Below are positions 27,809 to 37,733 of a stretch of DNA of 64,000 bases, piece after piece (position 1 is the stretch's first letter; every line of letters begins with the position of its first letter). A program made the translations under genes and the position numbers. Source of the stretch: Lathyrus oleraceus (lineage: Eukaryota; Streptophyta; Magnoliopsida; Fabales; Fabaceae). The DNA lies in contig NC_066585.1 of the NCBI RefSeq assembly GCF_024323335.1, positions 537,975,769-538,039,768 of the forward strand, in the 5' to 3' direction. The notes under the pieces were generated by a model that did no database searches, was not told the DNA's origin, and was given only the letters and a program-made list of their open reading frames with translations.

Positions 27809-28981
27809 TTGAGAAGATTGTCAGGCAGTTTCTTCCTTAATCAGAATGTGCTCTATAAGAGGAATTATGACATGGTCTTACTCAGATGTGTTGACAAAAA
27901 GGAAGCAGAAATGTTGATGAAAGAAGTTCACGAAGGGTCCTTTGGTACTCATGCAAACGACCACTCTATATCAAGAAAGATGTTGAGAGCTGGTTACTAC
28001 TGGTTGACCATGGAATCAGATTGCTGCAAATTTGTAAAGAAGTGTCACAAATGTCAGATCTACGCTGATAAGGTTCATGTACCACCAACCTTTTTGAATG
28101 TGATTTCTGCTCCTTGGCCATTCTCAATGTGGGGCATTGACATGATCGGCATGATTGAACCCAAAGCTTCCAACGGACACCGTTTCATTCTCGTGGCAAT
28201 TGATTACTTCACCAAATGGGTGGAAGCAGCTTTGTATGCAAAGGTGACAAAGCAAGTGGTGGTCAGATTCATCAAAAATAATCTCATTTGCCGATATGGC
28301 ATTCCAAACAAGATCATCACTGACAATGGCTCCAATCTGAACAACAAAATGATGGATGAATTATGTGAAAGTTTCAGGATCGAGCATCACAACTCTTCTC
28401 CTTACCATCCCAAGATGAATGGGGCAGTTGAAGCTGCAAATAAGAATATCAAGAAGATCATTCAAAAGATGGTTGTTACCTACAAAGATTGGCATGAAAT
28501 GCTGCCTTTTGCACTACACGGATATAGAACATCAGTCCGTACTTCAACTGGGGCAACCCCATTTTCACTTGTATACGGTATGGAAGTTGTGTTACCGATA
28601 GAGGTTGAAATTCCATCAATGAGGATACTAATGGAAACTCAGTTGTCAGAGGATGAATGGTGTCAAAGCAGATACGACCAGTTGAATTTGATTGAAGAAA
28701 AAAGAATGACTGCCTTGTGCCATGGACAGTTATATCAAAAGAGAATGAAGCAGGCATTTGATAGGAAGGCTAAGCCGAGAGAATTCAAAGAGGGTGACCT
28801 TGTGCTCAAGAAGATGATACTATTTCACAATGATTCCAGGGGCAAGTGGACTCCTAACTATGAAGGACCCTATGTTGTCAAGAAAGCCTTCTCAGGCGGT
28901 GCTTTAATTCTTACAAACATGGATGGTGAAGAGCTTCCACGTCCCGTGAATACAGATGCAGTCAAGAAATACTTCGCCTAA
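27809..28981 (+). pseudogene. pol part 3: integrase
   Basis: It inserts the DNA copy into host chromosomes. Counting from 27809: HHCC zinc-binding motif (His41, His48, Cys79, Cys82), catalytic core with Asp111 (WGIDMIG), Asp172 (IITDNGSN) and Glu208 (AVEAANK), a DD35E arrangement, and a C-terminal GPY module (YEGPYVVKKAF). No chromodomain follows, as expected for Tat rather than chromovirus elements. The core looks intact; only its link to RT is broken by the frameshift just upstream. The frame has no initiator of its own (TTG at 27809) and would be made only as part of the pol polyprotein. It stops at TAA 28979-28981. Confidence 0.92.
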
Positions 28982-29001
28982 AAAATGAAAAGAACAGCTC
29001 G

Positions 29002-29158
29002 CTAAGTTGAAAACCCGAAAGGGCGGCTTAGGCAAAAATGAGCGTCTCGGTGGACTGAAAACCTGAAAGGGCGGTCCAAGCAAAAATTAGAGACATAAAA
29101 AAAAAAAAAACAAAGAGAATATTATCCCGGTAGATTGAAAACCCGAAAGGGCAATCTA
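29002..29158 (+). ncRNA. Three tandem GAAA-tetraloop hairpins with covarying outer stems
   Basis: Each copy has the form outer stem - AAAA bulge - CC(C/T) - GAAA - GGG - outer stem. Copy 1 (29002-29031): CTAAGTTG pairs with CGGCTTAG (8 bp, two G-U). Copy 2 (29051-29078): TGGACTG pairs with CGGTCCA (7 bp, one G-U); its inner stem CCT/GGG keeps pairing through a wobble. Copy 3 (29131-29158): TAGATTG pairs with CAATCTA (7 bp, perfect). Core, bulge and the following GCAAAA are conserved while the outer stem sequence changes on both sides together. The first begins 20 bases after the integrase stop. This is a cis-acting element of the retrotransposon RNA rather than a separate RNA gene; function unknown. 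Confidence 0.7.
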
Positions 29159-29780
29159 GGCAAAAGTTAGGGATTTCAGGCAAGTAACTGCATAACAGAG
29201 ATAAGATCATTGAAGTATCAGAATATTTTCAACAGTTCTCCAACTTTCTCAAGGCTGCAATACAGGTCAAAAGTGGAAGAGAGAATGATGTCATTGTAGT
29301 TCAACGTACCCTTTTTCCACGAAATTACCATTTTTCAATTTATAAAGATCTATGGAATCACGCTGTTGGCTGATTACCATCCTATCAAATCAATTTGAGC
29401 CTTTCTATATTTCTCGGCACTCTTAATTTTCATTTCAATTTACGAAAGTTCTTTTACTTTGACAGATATGTTTTGAAACAAAAGTTTTGAATTAAAAACA
29501 GTTTTTGAAAAATATAAAGATTATTTATTTTGATTTGTGGACATCAATAAAAGGATTGAGACATGTGGTCCCAGTAATTCTGAAATCATGTGATTCCAAC
29601 TAGACATGTTCATATTACTATCCTTATATGTATATGATGAAAAAAATCTCCACAGGTGTCTTGGCAGTAATATTTCTCCAGCAGAGGTTGTGATTCTGGA
29701 TGTCCCCAGCTATGCTTCCTAGTTTTCCTCAAGAGATCATGCAAGAAATATTTCAAGAAGTTTATTCCCTTCACTTGGGG

Positions 29781-29868
29781 CATGAAGACTCCCCAGTTAA
29801 TTGATCATGAAGACTCCCCAGTTAATTGATCATGAAGACTCCCCGGTTAATTGATCATGAAGACTTTG
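29781..29868 (+). repeat. 25-bp tandem repeat, 3.5 copies
   Basis: Units beginning CATGAAGACTCCCCAGTTAA start at 29781, 29806, 29831 and 29856 (the last is partial). The third has G for A in CCCCAG. GACT-CCCC-AGTT within each unit can form a 4-bp hairpin, and the CCCCAG core links it to the related motifs downstream. Confidence 0.92.
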
Positions 29869-30151
29869 ATCCAGGTTTTAAGTTACAGATTTGGCCTATG
29901 GGATCACTATAGGTATTTCCCCAGTAATTTATTAAGGCGGGATCAGTAATGTCTCCAACAGAGGATGAGAAGGAAGATTTGATTTCCCTGAGCAGGAGTA
30001 ATACAGAGGTCTCCATCCCTCAGCGAGTGAAGAAAGTTGATATCCAGAAACTACAGGGAATCTCCTGTTGTTCTCTGTCCATTCAATAGAAGGATATGTC
30101 TCCTCCTCAGTAATGTTTTGTAGTAAAAGAAGAGTGTGTTATGCATTTTAA

Positions 30152-30570
30152 GCAAATTCAAGAATTGCAGGATTTCTCCTGAATTCTCATTTATATTCAA
30201 AGGTCAGACATCACTGTTCCCCGGCAGAGTCTCCTAGAGGAAAGATCTCGTAACCAGATATCAGACACCATAATCCCCTGCAGAGTCTTCATATACTGAA
30301 AGTCTCCATGATAATTAAAGCAAAAAAAAATCAAGGATAGATTTCCCCTATATTCTTATTCCCTGGAAAGATACCACCTATCCCCAGCGGACTTTATCCC
30401 CAGCGGAGTCTTCCAGAAGAATAATCCCTTCTGCATTATCAGCAAATTCAAGAATTGCAGGACTTCTCTTACAATATCATCTTATTTCCAGAGGATAACA
30501 CCTTGTATCCCCAGCGGAGTCCTCAGAAAGGTCCAATCCTCATATACGTCACAAATTCCAGAACCACAGG
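30152..30570 (+). repeat. Degenerate direct repeats in the 3' UTR
   Basis: GCAAATTCAAGAATTGCAGG occurs at 30152 and again at 30442, with a diverged relative (CAAATTCCAGAACCACAGG) near 30548. Between them lie similar AGACAtcac/AGACAccat phrases before CCCCGGCAGAGTC and CCCCTGCAGAGTC. This is an old, eroded tandem duplication with periods near 60-300 bp. Confidence 0.75.
30218..30521 (+). other. Cluster of segments complementary to the element's own PBS
   Basis: TCCCCGGCAGAGTC (30218-30231), TCCCCAGCGGAGTC (30397-30410 and 30508-30521) and TCCCCTGCAGAGTC (30274-30287) resemble the 3' end of the primer tRNA, and so complement PBS bases 22705-22718. In three of the four the change from the exact complement is A to G, which still pairs as G-U. 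Weaker relatives (CTCCAGCAGAG 29677, CCCCAGCAAG 30677, CTCCCTAGCGAGTC 30697, CCCCAGCTGAG 32195) spread over 29.67-32.27 kb. Confidence 0.6.
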
Positions 30571-31168
30571 AAATCTCCTGCATTTTTGAAGTAGAAGGCA
30601 TCTCCATTCTTCTACGGAATCCTCAGCAGAGACAGACTTTTAAAGAAACCTGGATATGGTGCTCTTATACCAATTCCCCAGCAAGCCTTTGTACTACTCC
30701 CTAGCGAGTCTCAGTGCAAATCTCCAGCAAGTCCTTATGCAGCTGTTAACATTTTTAGTTATTCCTAGTTTTGTCTGTCCATCATGCATTCATTACTAAA
30801 CATTCATGCATATCTATGACATATCATGCTTGCATTCATATGCACCTTGTTTCCTTGTTTATATTGTGGGTTGAGTCAATCTCTCCATATAGAGTATCCT
30901 CATAAGCAGCAAAATACCTTTTATTGGTCATGTTCCCCACAGAGATCTATGCCTCGTGGAAGATGGTTGTTTCAGTTGTAAATCCTGATGAGTTCATTCC
31001 TCTTCAGTTGAAGTCTTGTTTGACCGTTTCATTCTAGTTCTATCCTAGTTTGAACCTCGTGTCTCCAGATAAAGCTCAGAAATTGCCAGTAAAAGAAGGC
31101 AACAATATAGTCTTTGTGACTCTCATTCAGTAAAACAGACATGACAGATATTGTGTCCAAGTCCTTTA

Positions 31169-32240
31169 TACCTTCATCTTTGAGTTGGTACCCGTTACAA
31201 ACTTGAGTTACCTACATCCATGAGTGGTAACCTTTGTTATCCCTCGGATAAATTAATTACTATCTCCATCTATGAGTTGATAACATCCTCACAGAAAGTT
31301 CCATGGTTCTACCTGCAACTTTGAGCTGGTAGCGTGCTTTCGTCTTTGAGTTTAGCACATATTCCTTTTGATTCCACCTTCGTCTTTGAGTTGGTGAAGT
31401 ACCTGCAACTTTGAGCTGGTAATATGCATTCATCTTTGAGTTCGCACATTTTCCTGTGATTCCATCTTCGTCTTTGAGTTGATGGAGTACCTTCATCTAT
31501 GAGTAGGGTATGTTTGATCCTTGTTGAACTGATAGTGTGCTTTCATCTTTGAGTCTGCACAGATAACTTCTGATTCCATCTTCGTCTTTGAGTTGATGGA
31601 GTACCTTCATCTATGAGTTAGGTACATTTTGTCCTTCCACCGTCATCTTTGAGTCGGTAATGATAAACATCTCCAGGAGAATATGTTCTAAATTCTTTTA
31701 AACACCTTTGTCAATGAATCGGTGGTTGCCTTCAACTTTGAGTCGGCATTTCTCTGTCTACCTCATCAATGAGTTGGTAGTGTGCATTCAACTGTAAGTG
31801 TGCACAATGATCCTTAGATCTGATTCTTCATCTACACCATCATCAATGAGTTGGAATTTGATTTCCCTAGCAGTGTTATTATCAATCTTTTGAAGCTTGC
31901 CTTCAACTTTGAGTTGGCATGTCCTGTTTACCTCATCAATGAGTGGGTAGTGAGCTGTCAACCATGAGTTAACGCAGTTCGATTCTTATTATGCCCTTGT
32001 TATACCTTCATCCTTGAGTTGGTATTCATCTTTTCTGTTATCTCCATCTTTGAGTTGGTAATGTACTGTCACATCAGTACTCTTGTTATATTGATCTTTT
32101 CCCACTTTCATCTATGAGATAGTGATGTATCGTCAACATTGAGTCGATATCTCTTTTCCTCCTATTTTCCATCTATGAATAGGTAGTGAATCTTCCCCAG
32201 CTGAGTATTCTCAGTGTTTACCTACATGCATTGAGTCGGT
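31169..32240 (+). ncRNA. Array of about 24 short hairpin repeats with a shared core and variable paired flanks
   Basis: A core like TTCATCTTTGAGTT (variants TTCAACTTTGAGTT, TCATCAATGAGTT, TTCGTCTTTGAGTT) recurs every 20-60 bases. Around almost each core sit short arms that are reverse complements, yet differ from copy to copy: GTTACC/GGTAAC (31207/31226), CTACC/GGTAG (31309/31328), GTGCT/AGCAC (31334/31354), TCCATC/GATGGA (31461/31481 and 31575/31595), GTGC/GCAC (31537/31557), GTACC/GGTAC (31601/31621), ACCG/CGGT (31639/31655), TGCC/GGCA (31727/31745), GTGCA/TGCAC (31782/31801), ATACC/GGTAT (32002/32021), CACT/AGTG (32103/32121), TATCG/CGATA (32128/32145), CCTAT/ATAGG (32161/32179). The core can close on itself (TTCA with TGAG, loop TCTT). 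No open frame crosses the array, so protein repeats do not explain it. Confidence 0.7.
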
Positions 32241-32345
32241 GTATGTCCTTCCCTAGTAGAGTTTGCACTCCCGTGTCTCTGTGTCTGTCTGTCTTTTGCA
32301 TCATGCATACATGCATTTGCGGTCAAATTTTGTGGCGTTTGTCAT

Positions 32346-32403
32346 ATTTAATTACCTTACGCCATTCGATAGCCTCCGGCTATCTGGCCTAAGTTAATTA
32401 AAT
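32346..32403 (+). other. Long imperfect hairpin abutting the polypurine tract
   Basis: ATTTAATTA (32346-32354) pairs with TAATTAAAT (32395-32403); further in, CTTA pairs with TAAG, GCC with GGC, and GATAGCC (32368) with GGCTATC (32378) around a TCC loop. That is 23 base pairs in 58 nt with two single mismatches and one internal loop. It overlaps the 5' end of the polypurine tract and lies nine bases from the 3' LTR, so it could shape the site of plus-strand priming or an RNA 3' structure. Confidence 0.65.
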
Positions 32404-32412
32404 AGGGGCATC
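32400..32412 (+). promoter_or_regulatory. Polypurine tract (plus-strand primer site)
   Basis: AAATAGGGGCATC lies directly before the 3' LTR terminus TGTCGC. The GGGG-containing purine run next to the LTR is where RNase H leaves the primer for plus-strand DNA. The tract is short and interrupted by T, and CATC follows it. Confidence 0.7.
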
Positions 32413-33085
32413 TGTCGCACCCCAAAATTTGACTTTGGCTTTGTTGACCACATCTTGATTAATCTCGTTGTCTGGTATTCATCTCAATTTCTTAAACTTC
32501 GCGTGACAACTGGTTTGATTAGGTTTTGTGTGTTTTCGTTGCTTACCGTGTTGTATTTCGTTGTTTTAGCAAAACCTGGCCGATATCGTTGCCTCGTATT
32601 TATCTCGCTTATCTCTGTTGTGCGTGGCATCGCTTCGATTAGGTTTTGTGCGTTTTTATCTATTTAATTGTTTGTTTGTCGGTATTTTGACTGTATTTCG
32701 AATATATTAGAGTTTTCGTATTGTCCGATTATTTGTGATTGTGTTTGTCAGCATTTTCGTGATGTCGTGTTGATTTTATTATTGCCTAGGGTTGTTTATT
32801 TAATTACGTGTTGTGCCGTGTGATTTAATCGAGTCTGTTTGAGTCGTGTTGTTGATTTTACTGGTTTACCGGTTTACTGGTTTATTGGTTTTATCAATTT
32901 GTTTGTTTTGCTGTGCAAATTGTCATCGTTTTTATCGCGTTCGTGTCGCTCGATTTTATCGTATTTTAATCGTGTGCCGTTTAATATTATTTGTGCTTAA
33001 TATTAATTGTGTTTAGTTGTTAATTAGTTTATTTAATTAGGATTAATATTATATTAGTTTATTATTATTATTATATAATATATAA

Positions 33086-33279
33086 ATTATATTATTAATT
33101 TATGTTAGATATTTTTTAGGTTTCTTATTGTTTAAGTAATCTAAATATATATTATTAATTTATGTTAGATATTTTTTAGGTTTCTTATTGTTTAAGTAAT
33201 CTAAATATATATTATTAATTTATGTTAGATATTTTTTAGGTTTCTTATTGTTTAAGTAATCTAAATATATATATATATA
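33086..33279 (+). repeat. 60-bp tandem repeat (three copies) and short TA run in the 3' LTR
   Basis: TAGGTTTCTTATTGTTTAAG units begin at about 33117, 33177 and 33237 and lead into a TA run of about 15 bp ending at 33279. This is the shorter allele of the expanded region in the 5' LTR. Confidence 0.93.
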
Positions 33280-34299
33280 GATGTGGTTAGAAAGAAAAAA
33301 AAGAAAAGGGGGGATCAGTAAGGAAAAAACGTGTGGTGAGAGAAACAGAGAATTGAAAAGAAATATTTTTCCAAAAGCATTACCGCATTTCACTTGTTCT
33401 TCATTTTCGGTAACCCAAAATCGTCCCGATTATTCACCGAAACACAAAACCGATTTCATATCTTTGAAGTTCGTTGAGTCCAGGTCACAAATATCCAAGG
33501 TTCATTTCATTCCGGCGTCGTTTCACCGATCAAAAGCGACGTTGAAGTCAGGTACTCACGAAGGCAGCCAGCACTGCGTCGGTGACAGTTTCCAGCTTTC
33601 GGTCGATCATTTGGACGATCAGAAGTTCATCCTCTTCACACAAGTAAATGTTTATATTGTTTTTTATATTTGTTTATGTTGTTACTAACCGTTTCGTTTC
33701 AGTTTCAGCTCGATTAACTCCACTAACTATTCGTAATACTAACTATTCATAGCTAACTGTGTTGTAATAATTTACTTTCTCGCATTTTTTATTTTTTGTA
33801 TTGTGTGTTTAATCGTATTGTTCACGTTTTATGTTAAAAAATCGAAAAATCCAAAAAGAGAAACCCGATGCGATTCCAACGGTCGCCGTTTAAGAAACCC
33901 TTTTCACACACTCACAAGCTTACTCTTGGGCTTCCTTATAATGAGCCCATTTATTTATTGTTTCAGGGTTTAGGCTCATTCAAATCTTTTGCCAGCTTTG
34001 GCTTTTCAGTTTAAAAACATTTTCAAAAGGACGTGTCAGTCTCGAAGCCTCCCGCCTAGGTCGAGCAAGAGATGGCAAGACACGCCAATCTAAAATCAAC
34101 AAAACAGACTTTCCCCTTTTCTTTAGGGAGAACTACGTGGATTCTGATTTCTCCATTGCGCCTTGGAGATACGTAGGCATGAAGTCTACGACTTTATCGA
34201 GTCCAAAAACAGTAAAATCAAGTTCTTTTCTCATCTCCCCAATCAAACGATCAAAGCGAAAAAAGCAAAGCATTCACATAAACATAAGCAAAAAGGTTC

Positions 34300-34315
34300 C
34301 TGTGGAGTACCACAG
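34300..34315 (+). other. Perfect 6-bp hairpin in the 3' LTR
   Basis: CTGTGG-AGTA-CCACAG, the counterpart of the hairpin at 22488-22503. In the 3' LTR it would lie near the transcript 3' end if transcribed. Confidence 0.6.
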
Positions 34316-34509
34316 ATGTAGAGGGTGCTAATACCTTCCCTTTGCATAACCAACCCCCGAACCCGTAACTCTAAAGGGATTTATCGTTATTTTTCCCTTC
34401 CTCTTTTTTGGATAAAATAAAAGACGGTGGCGACTCTTGCATTTAAAATATTTTTCAAACGGGTTAAGTTCAATCAATACTTAATCTCGTGAAAAATCCC
34501 GCCGCGACA

Positions 34510-34514
34510 CTAAG
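34510..34514. repeat. Target-site duplication, right copy (CTAAG)
   Basis: CTAAG follows the LTR terminus GCGACA and matches 20412-20416 exactly. Confidence 0.95.
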
Positions 34515-37500
34515 TAACAAAGTTGAAGGACAATAAATTAATGATTCATATTATATATAAACGGTTAATAAGTGAAATTACGTAATAAAGCTCAATTGTA
34601 ATTGTATTTGTCATATTCACACTGTATTATGGTATATTATATGTAAACAAAATTAATATTTTCTTCTCCATCACCAAATTTTAGGTTTCTTCATCACTAA
34701 GCAATAAAGTGTAAAAAATATAAATGAATGATTCATATTATATATAAATGGGTAACAACTTAAATTACATAATCAAGATCAATATTATTTGTATTCGGCA
34801 TATTTACATTGTATTACGGTATAAAATATGTAAATAAATTCAGTAATTTTCTTCTCCATCACCAAATTTTAGGTTTCTTCATCCCTAAGTAGCAAAGTTA
34901 AAGTACTAAAAATTAATGATTCATATTTTATATAAATGGTTAATAAGTGAAATTACATAATAAAACTCAATTTTATTTGTATTCGTCATATTCACATTGT
35001 ATTATGGTATATTATATGAAAAAAAAATTAATATTTTTCTTCTCGATCCCCATATTTTAGGTTTCTTCATCACTAAGCAACAAAATGAAAAAACTATAAA
35101 TGAATGATTCAAATTATATATTAATGGGTAACAAGTGAAATTACATCATCAAGATCAATGTTATTTGTATTCGGCATATTCACATTGTATTATGGTTTAT
35201 TATATCTAAATAAAATCGATAATTTTCTTCTCCATCACCAAATTTTAGGTTTCTTCATCACTAAGCAATAAAGTGAAAAAAATATAAATGAATGATTCAT
35301 ATTATATATAAATGGGTAACAACTTAAATTACATAATCAAGATCAATATTATTTGTATTCGGCATATTTACATTGTATTACGGTATAAAATATGTAAATA
35401 AATTCAATAATTTTCTTCTCCATCACCAAATTTTAGGTTTCTTCATCCCTAAGTAGCAAAGTTAAAGTACTAAAAATTAATGATTCATATTTTATATAAA
35501 TGGTTAATAAGTGAAATTACATAATAAAACTCAATTTTATTTGTATTCGTCATATTCACATTGTATTATGGTATATTATATGTAAATAAAATTAATATTT
35601 TCTTCTCCATCACCAAATTTTAGGTTTCTTCATCACTAAGCAACAAAGTGAAAAAAATATAAATGAATGGGTAACAAGTGAAATTACATCATCAAGATCA
35701 ATATTATTTGTATTCGGCATATTCACATTGTATTATGGTTTATTATATCTAAATAAAATCGATAATTTTCTTCTCCATCACCAAATTTTAAGTTTCTTCA
35801 TCACCAAGTAACAAAATTAAAGGACTATAAAGTAATGATTCATATTATATATAAATGGTTAATAAGTGAAATTAAGTAATAAAGCTCAATATTATTTGTA
35901 TTCATCATATTCAAATTGTATTATGGTATATTATATGTAAAAAAAAATTAATATTTTTTTTCTCAATCACCAAATTTTAGGTTTCTTCATCACTAAGCAA
36001 CAAAGTGAAAAAAAAATATAAATGAATGATTCATATTATATATAAATGGGTAACAACTTAAATTACATAATCAAGATCAATATGATTTGTATTCAGCATA
36101 TTCACATTGTATTATGGTATAAAATATGTAAATAAATTCAATAATTTTCTGCCTTATCACCACATTTTAGGTTTCTTCATCCCTAAGTAACAAAGTTAAA
36201 GTACTATAAATGAATGATTCATATTATATATAATTAGGTAACAAGTGAATTTACATAGTCAAGATCAACATTATTCGTATTCGGCAATTTCACATTGTAT
36301 TATGGTATATTATATGTAAATAAATTCAATAATTTTCTTCTCCATCACCAAATTTAAGGTTTCTTCATCACTAAGTAACAAAGTTGAAGGATTATAAATT
36401 AATGATTCATATTATATATAAACCGTTAATAAGTGAAATTACGTAACAAAGCTCAATTGTAATTGTATTTGTCATATTCACACTGTATTATGGTATATTA
36501 TATGTAAACAAAATTAATATTTTTTTCTCCATCACCAAATTTTAGGTTTCTTCATCACTAAGCAATAAAGTGAAAAAAATATAAATGAATGATTCATATT
36601 ATATATAAATGGGTAACAACTTAAATTACATAATCAAGATCAATATTATTTGTATTCGGCATATTTACATTGTATTACGGTATAAAATATGTAAATAAAT
36701 TCAATAATTTTCTTCTCCATCACCAAATTTTAGGTTTCTTCATCCCTAAGTAGCAAAGTTCAAGTACTAAAAATTAATGATTCATATTTTATATAAATGG
36801 TTAATAAGTGAAATTACATAATAAAACTCAATTTTATTTGTATTCGTCATATTCACATTGTATTATGGTATATTATATGTAAAAAAAATTAATATTTTTC
36901 TTCTAGATCCCCATATTTTAGGTTTCTTCATCACTAAGCAACAAAATGAAAAAACTATAAATGAATGATTCAAATTATATATTAATGGGTAACAAGTGAA
37001 ATTACATCATCAAGATCAATATTATTTGTATTCGGCATATTCACATTGTATTATGGTTTATTATATCTAAATAAAATCGAGAATTTTCTTCTCCATCACC
37101 AAATTTTAGGTTTCTTCATCACCAAGTAACAAAATTAAAGGACTATAAAGTAATGATTCATATTATATATAAATGGTTAATAAGTGAAATTAAGTAATAA
37201 AGCTCAATATTATTTGTATTCATCATATTCACATTGTATTATGGTATATTATATGTAAAAAAAAATAATATTTTTTTTCTCCATCACCAAATTTTAGGTT
37301 TCTTTATCACTAAGCAACAAAGTGAAAAAAAATATAAATGAATGATTCATATTATATATAAATGGGGAACAACTTAAATTACATAATCAAGATCAATATG
37401 ATTTGTATTCGACATATTCACATTGTATTATGGTATAAACTATGTAAATAAATTCAATAATTTTCTGCTTCATCACCAAATTTTAGGTTTCTTCATCCCT

Positions 37501-37733
37501 AAGTAACAAAGTTAAAGTACTATAAATTAATGATTCATATTATATATAAATGATTAATAAGTGAAATTATATAATAAAACTCAATTTTATTTGTATTCGT
37601 CATATTCTTCATATTTTATATGATTTTTTTTTCTTCTCGATCACCAAATTTTAGGTTTCTTCATCACTAAGCAACAAATTGAAAAAACTATAAATGAATG
37701 ATTCATATTATATATAAATAAGTAACAAGTGAA
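34510..37733. repeat. Rearranged HOR segment right of the element
   Basis: After the rest of m3 the order is m4, m5, m6 and the first half of m7; at about 35254 the sequence switches to the end of m4, then m5, an m6 start that becomes m8-like at about 35585, a shortened monomer end (AAATGAATGGGTAACAAG at 35661, lacking about 20 bp), m7, m8, m9; at about 36215 m9 turns into the end of m2, and m3 to m10 follow in order. At least three exchange junctions are thus seen within 2 kb. Confidence 0.8.

Larger units (their letters stand above)
28982..32399 (+). other. Long structured 3' untranslated region
   Basis: About 3.4 kb separates the integrase stop from the polypurine tract, without a coding frame of note. 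It holds, in order: three GAAA hairpins (29002-29158), AT-rich spacer (29170-29640), a zone of CCCCAG-type repeats with a 25-bp tandem repeat (29640-30760), a spacer with CATGCAT motifs (30780-30850), an array of short hairpin repeats (31169-32240) and a terminal hairpin (32346-32403). Variable, repeat-rich 3' UTRs are known from Ogre-related elements of legumes, where they have been proposed as a source of new satellites; none of these repeats resembles the flanking satellite. Confidence 0.85.
32413..34509 (+). repeat. 3' LTR (2097 bp)
   Basis: It begins TGTCGCACCCC and ends GCCGCGACA, followed by the target duplication. By eye it differs from the 5' LTR by about seven substitutions (for example near 32443, 32580, 32652, 32655, 32777, 33537 and 34212), a few single-base changes in homopolymers, one 60-bp tandem unit fewer, and a TA run of only about 15 bp. 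It supplies the transcript 3' end. The 10-base PBS-like TGGCGACTCT is at 34428-34437. Confidence 0.95.

Noticed and set aside
29940..30740. CCCCAGC motifs as another covarying hairpin family
   Set aside because: A few can form 3-4 bp stems (ACTC/GAGT at 30695, GACT/AGTC at 30390), but flanking arms are not consistently complementary; only the PBS complementarity is retained as a finding.
31260..31496. Minus-strand frame of 78 codons with repeated QLKVAG phrases
   Set aside because: It is a shadow of the hairpin repeats; the frame does not continue across the array.
32186..32392. Frame of 68 codons before the 3' LTR, considered as an additional 3' ORF
   Set aside because: It has no recognisable domain, overlaps the hairpin zone and ends in the polypurine-tract hairpin.
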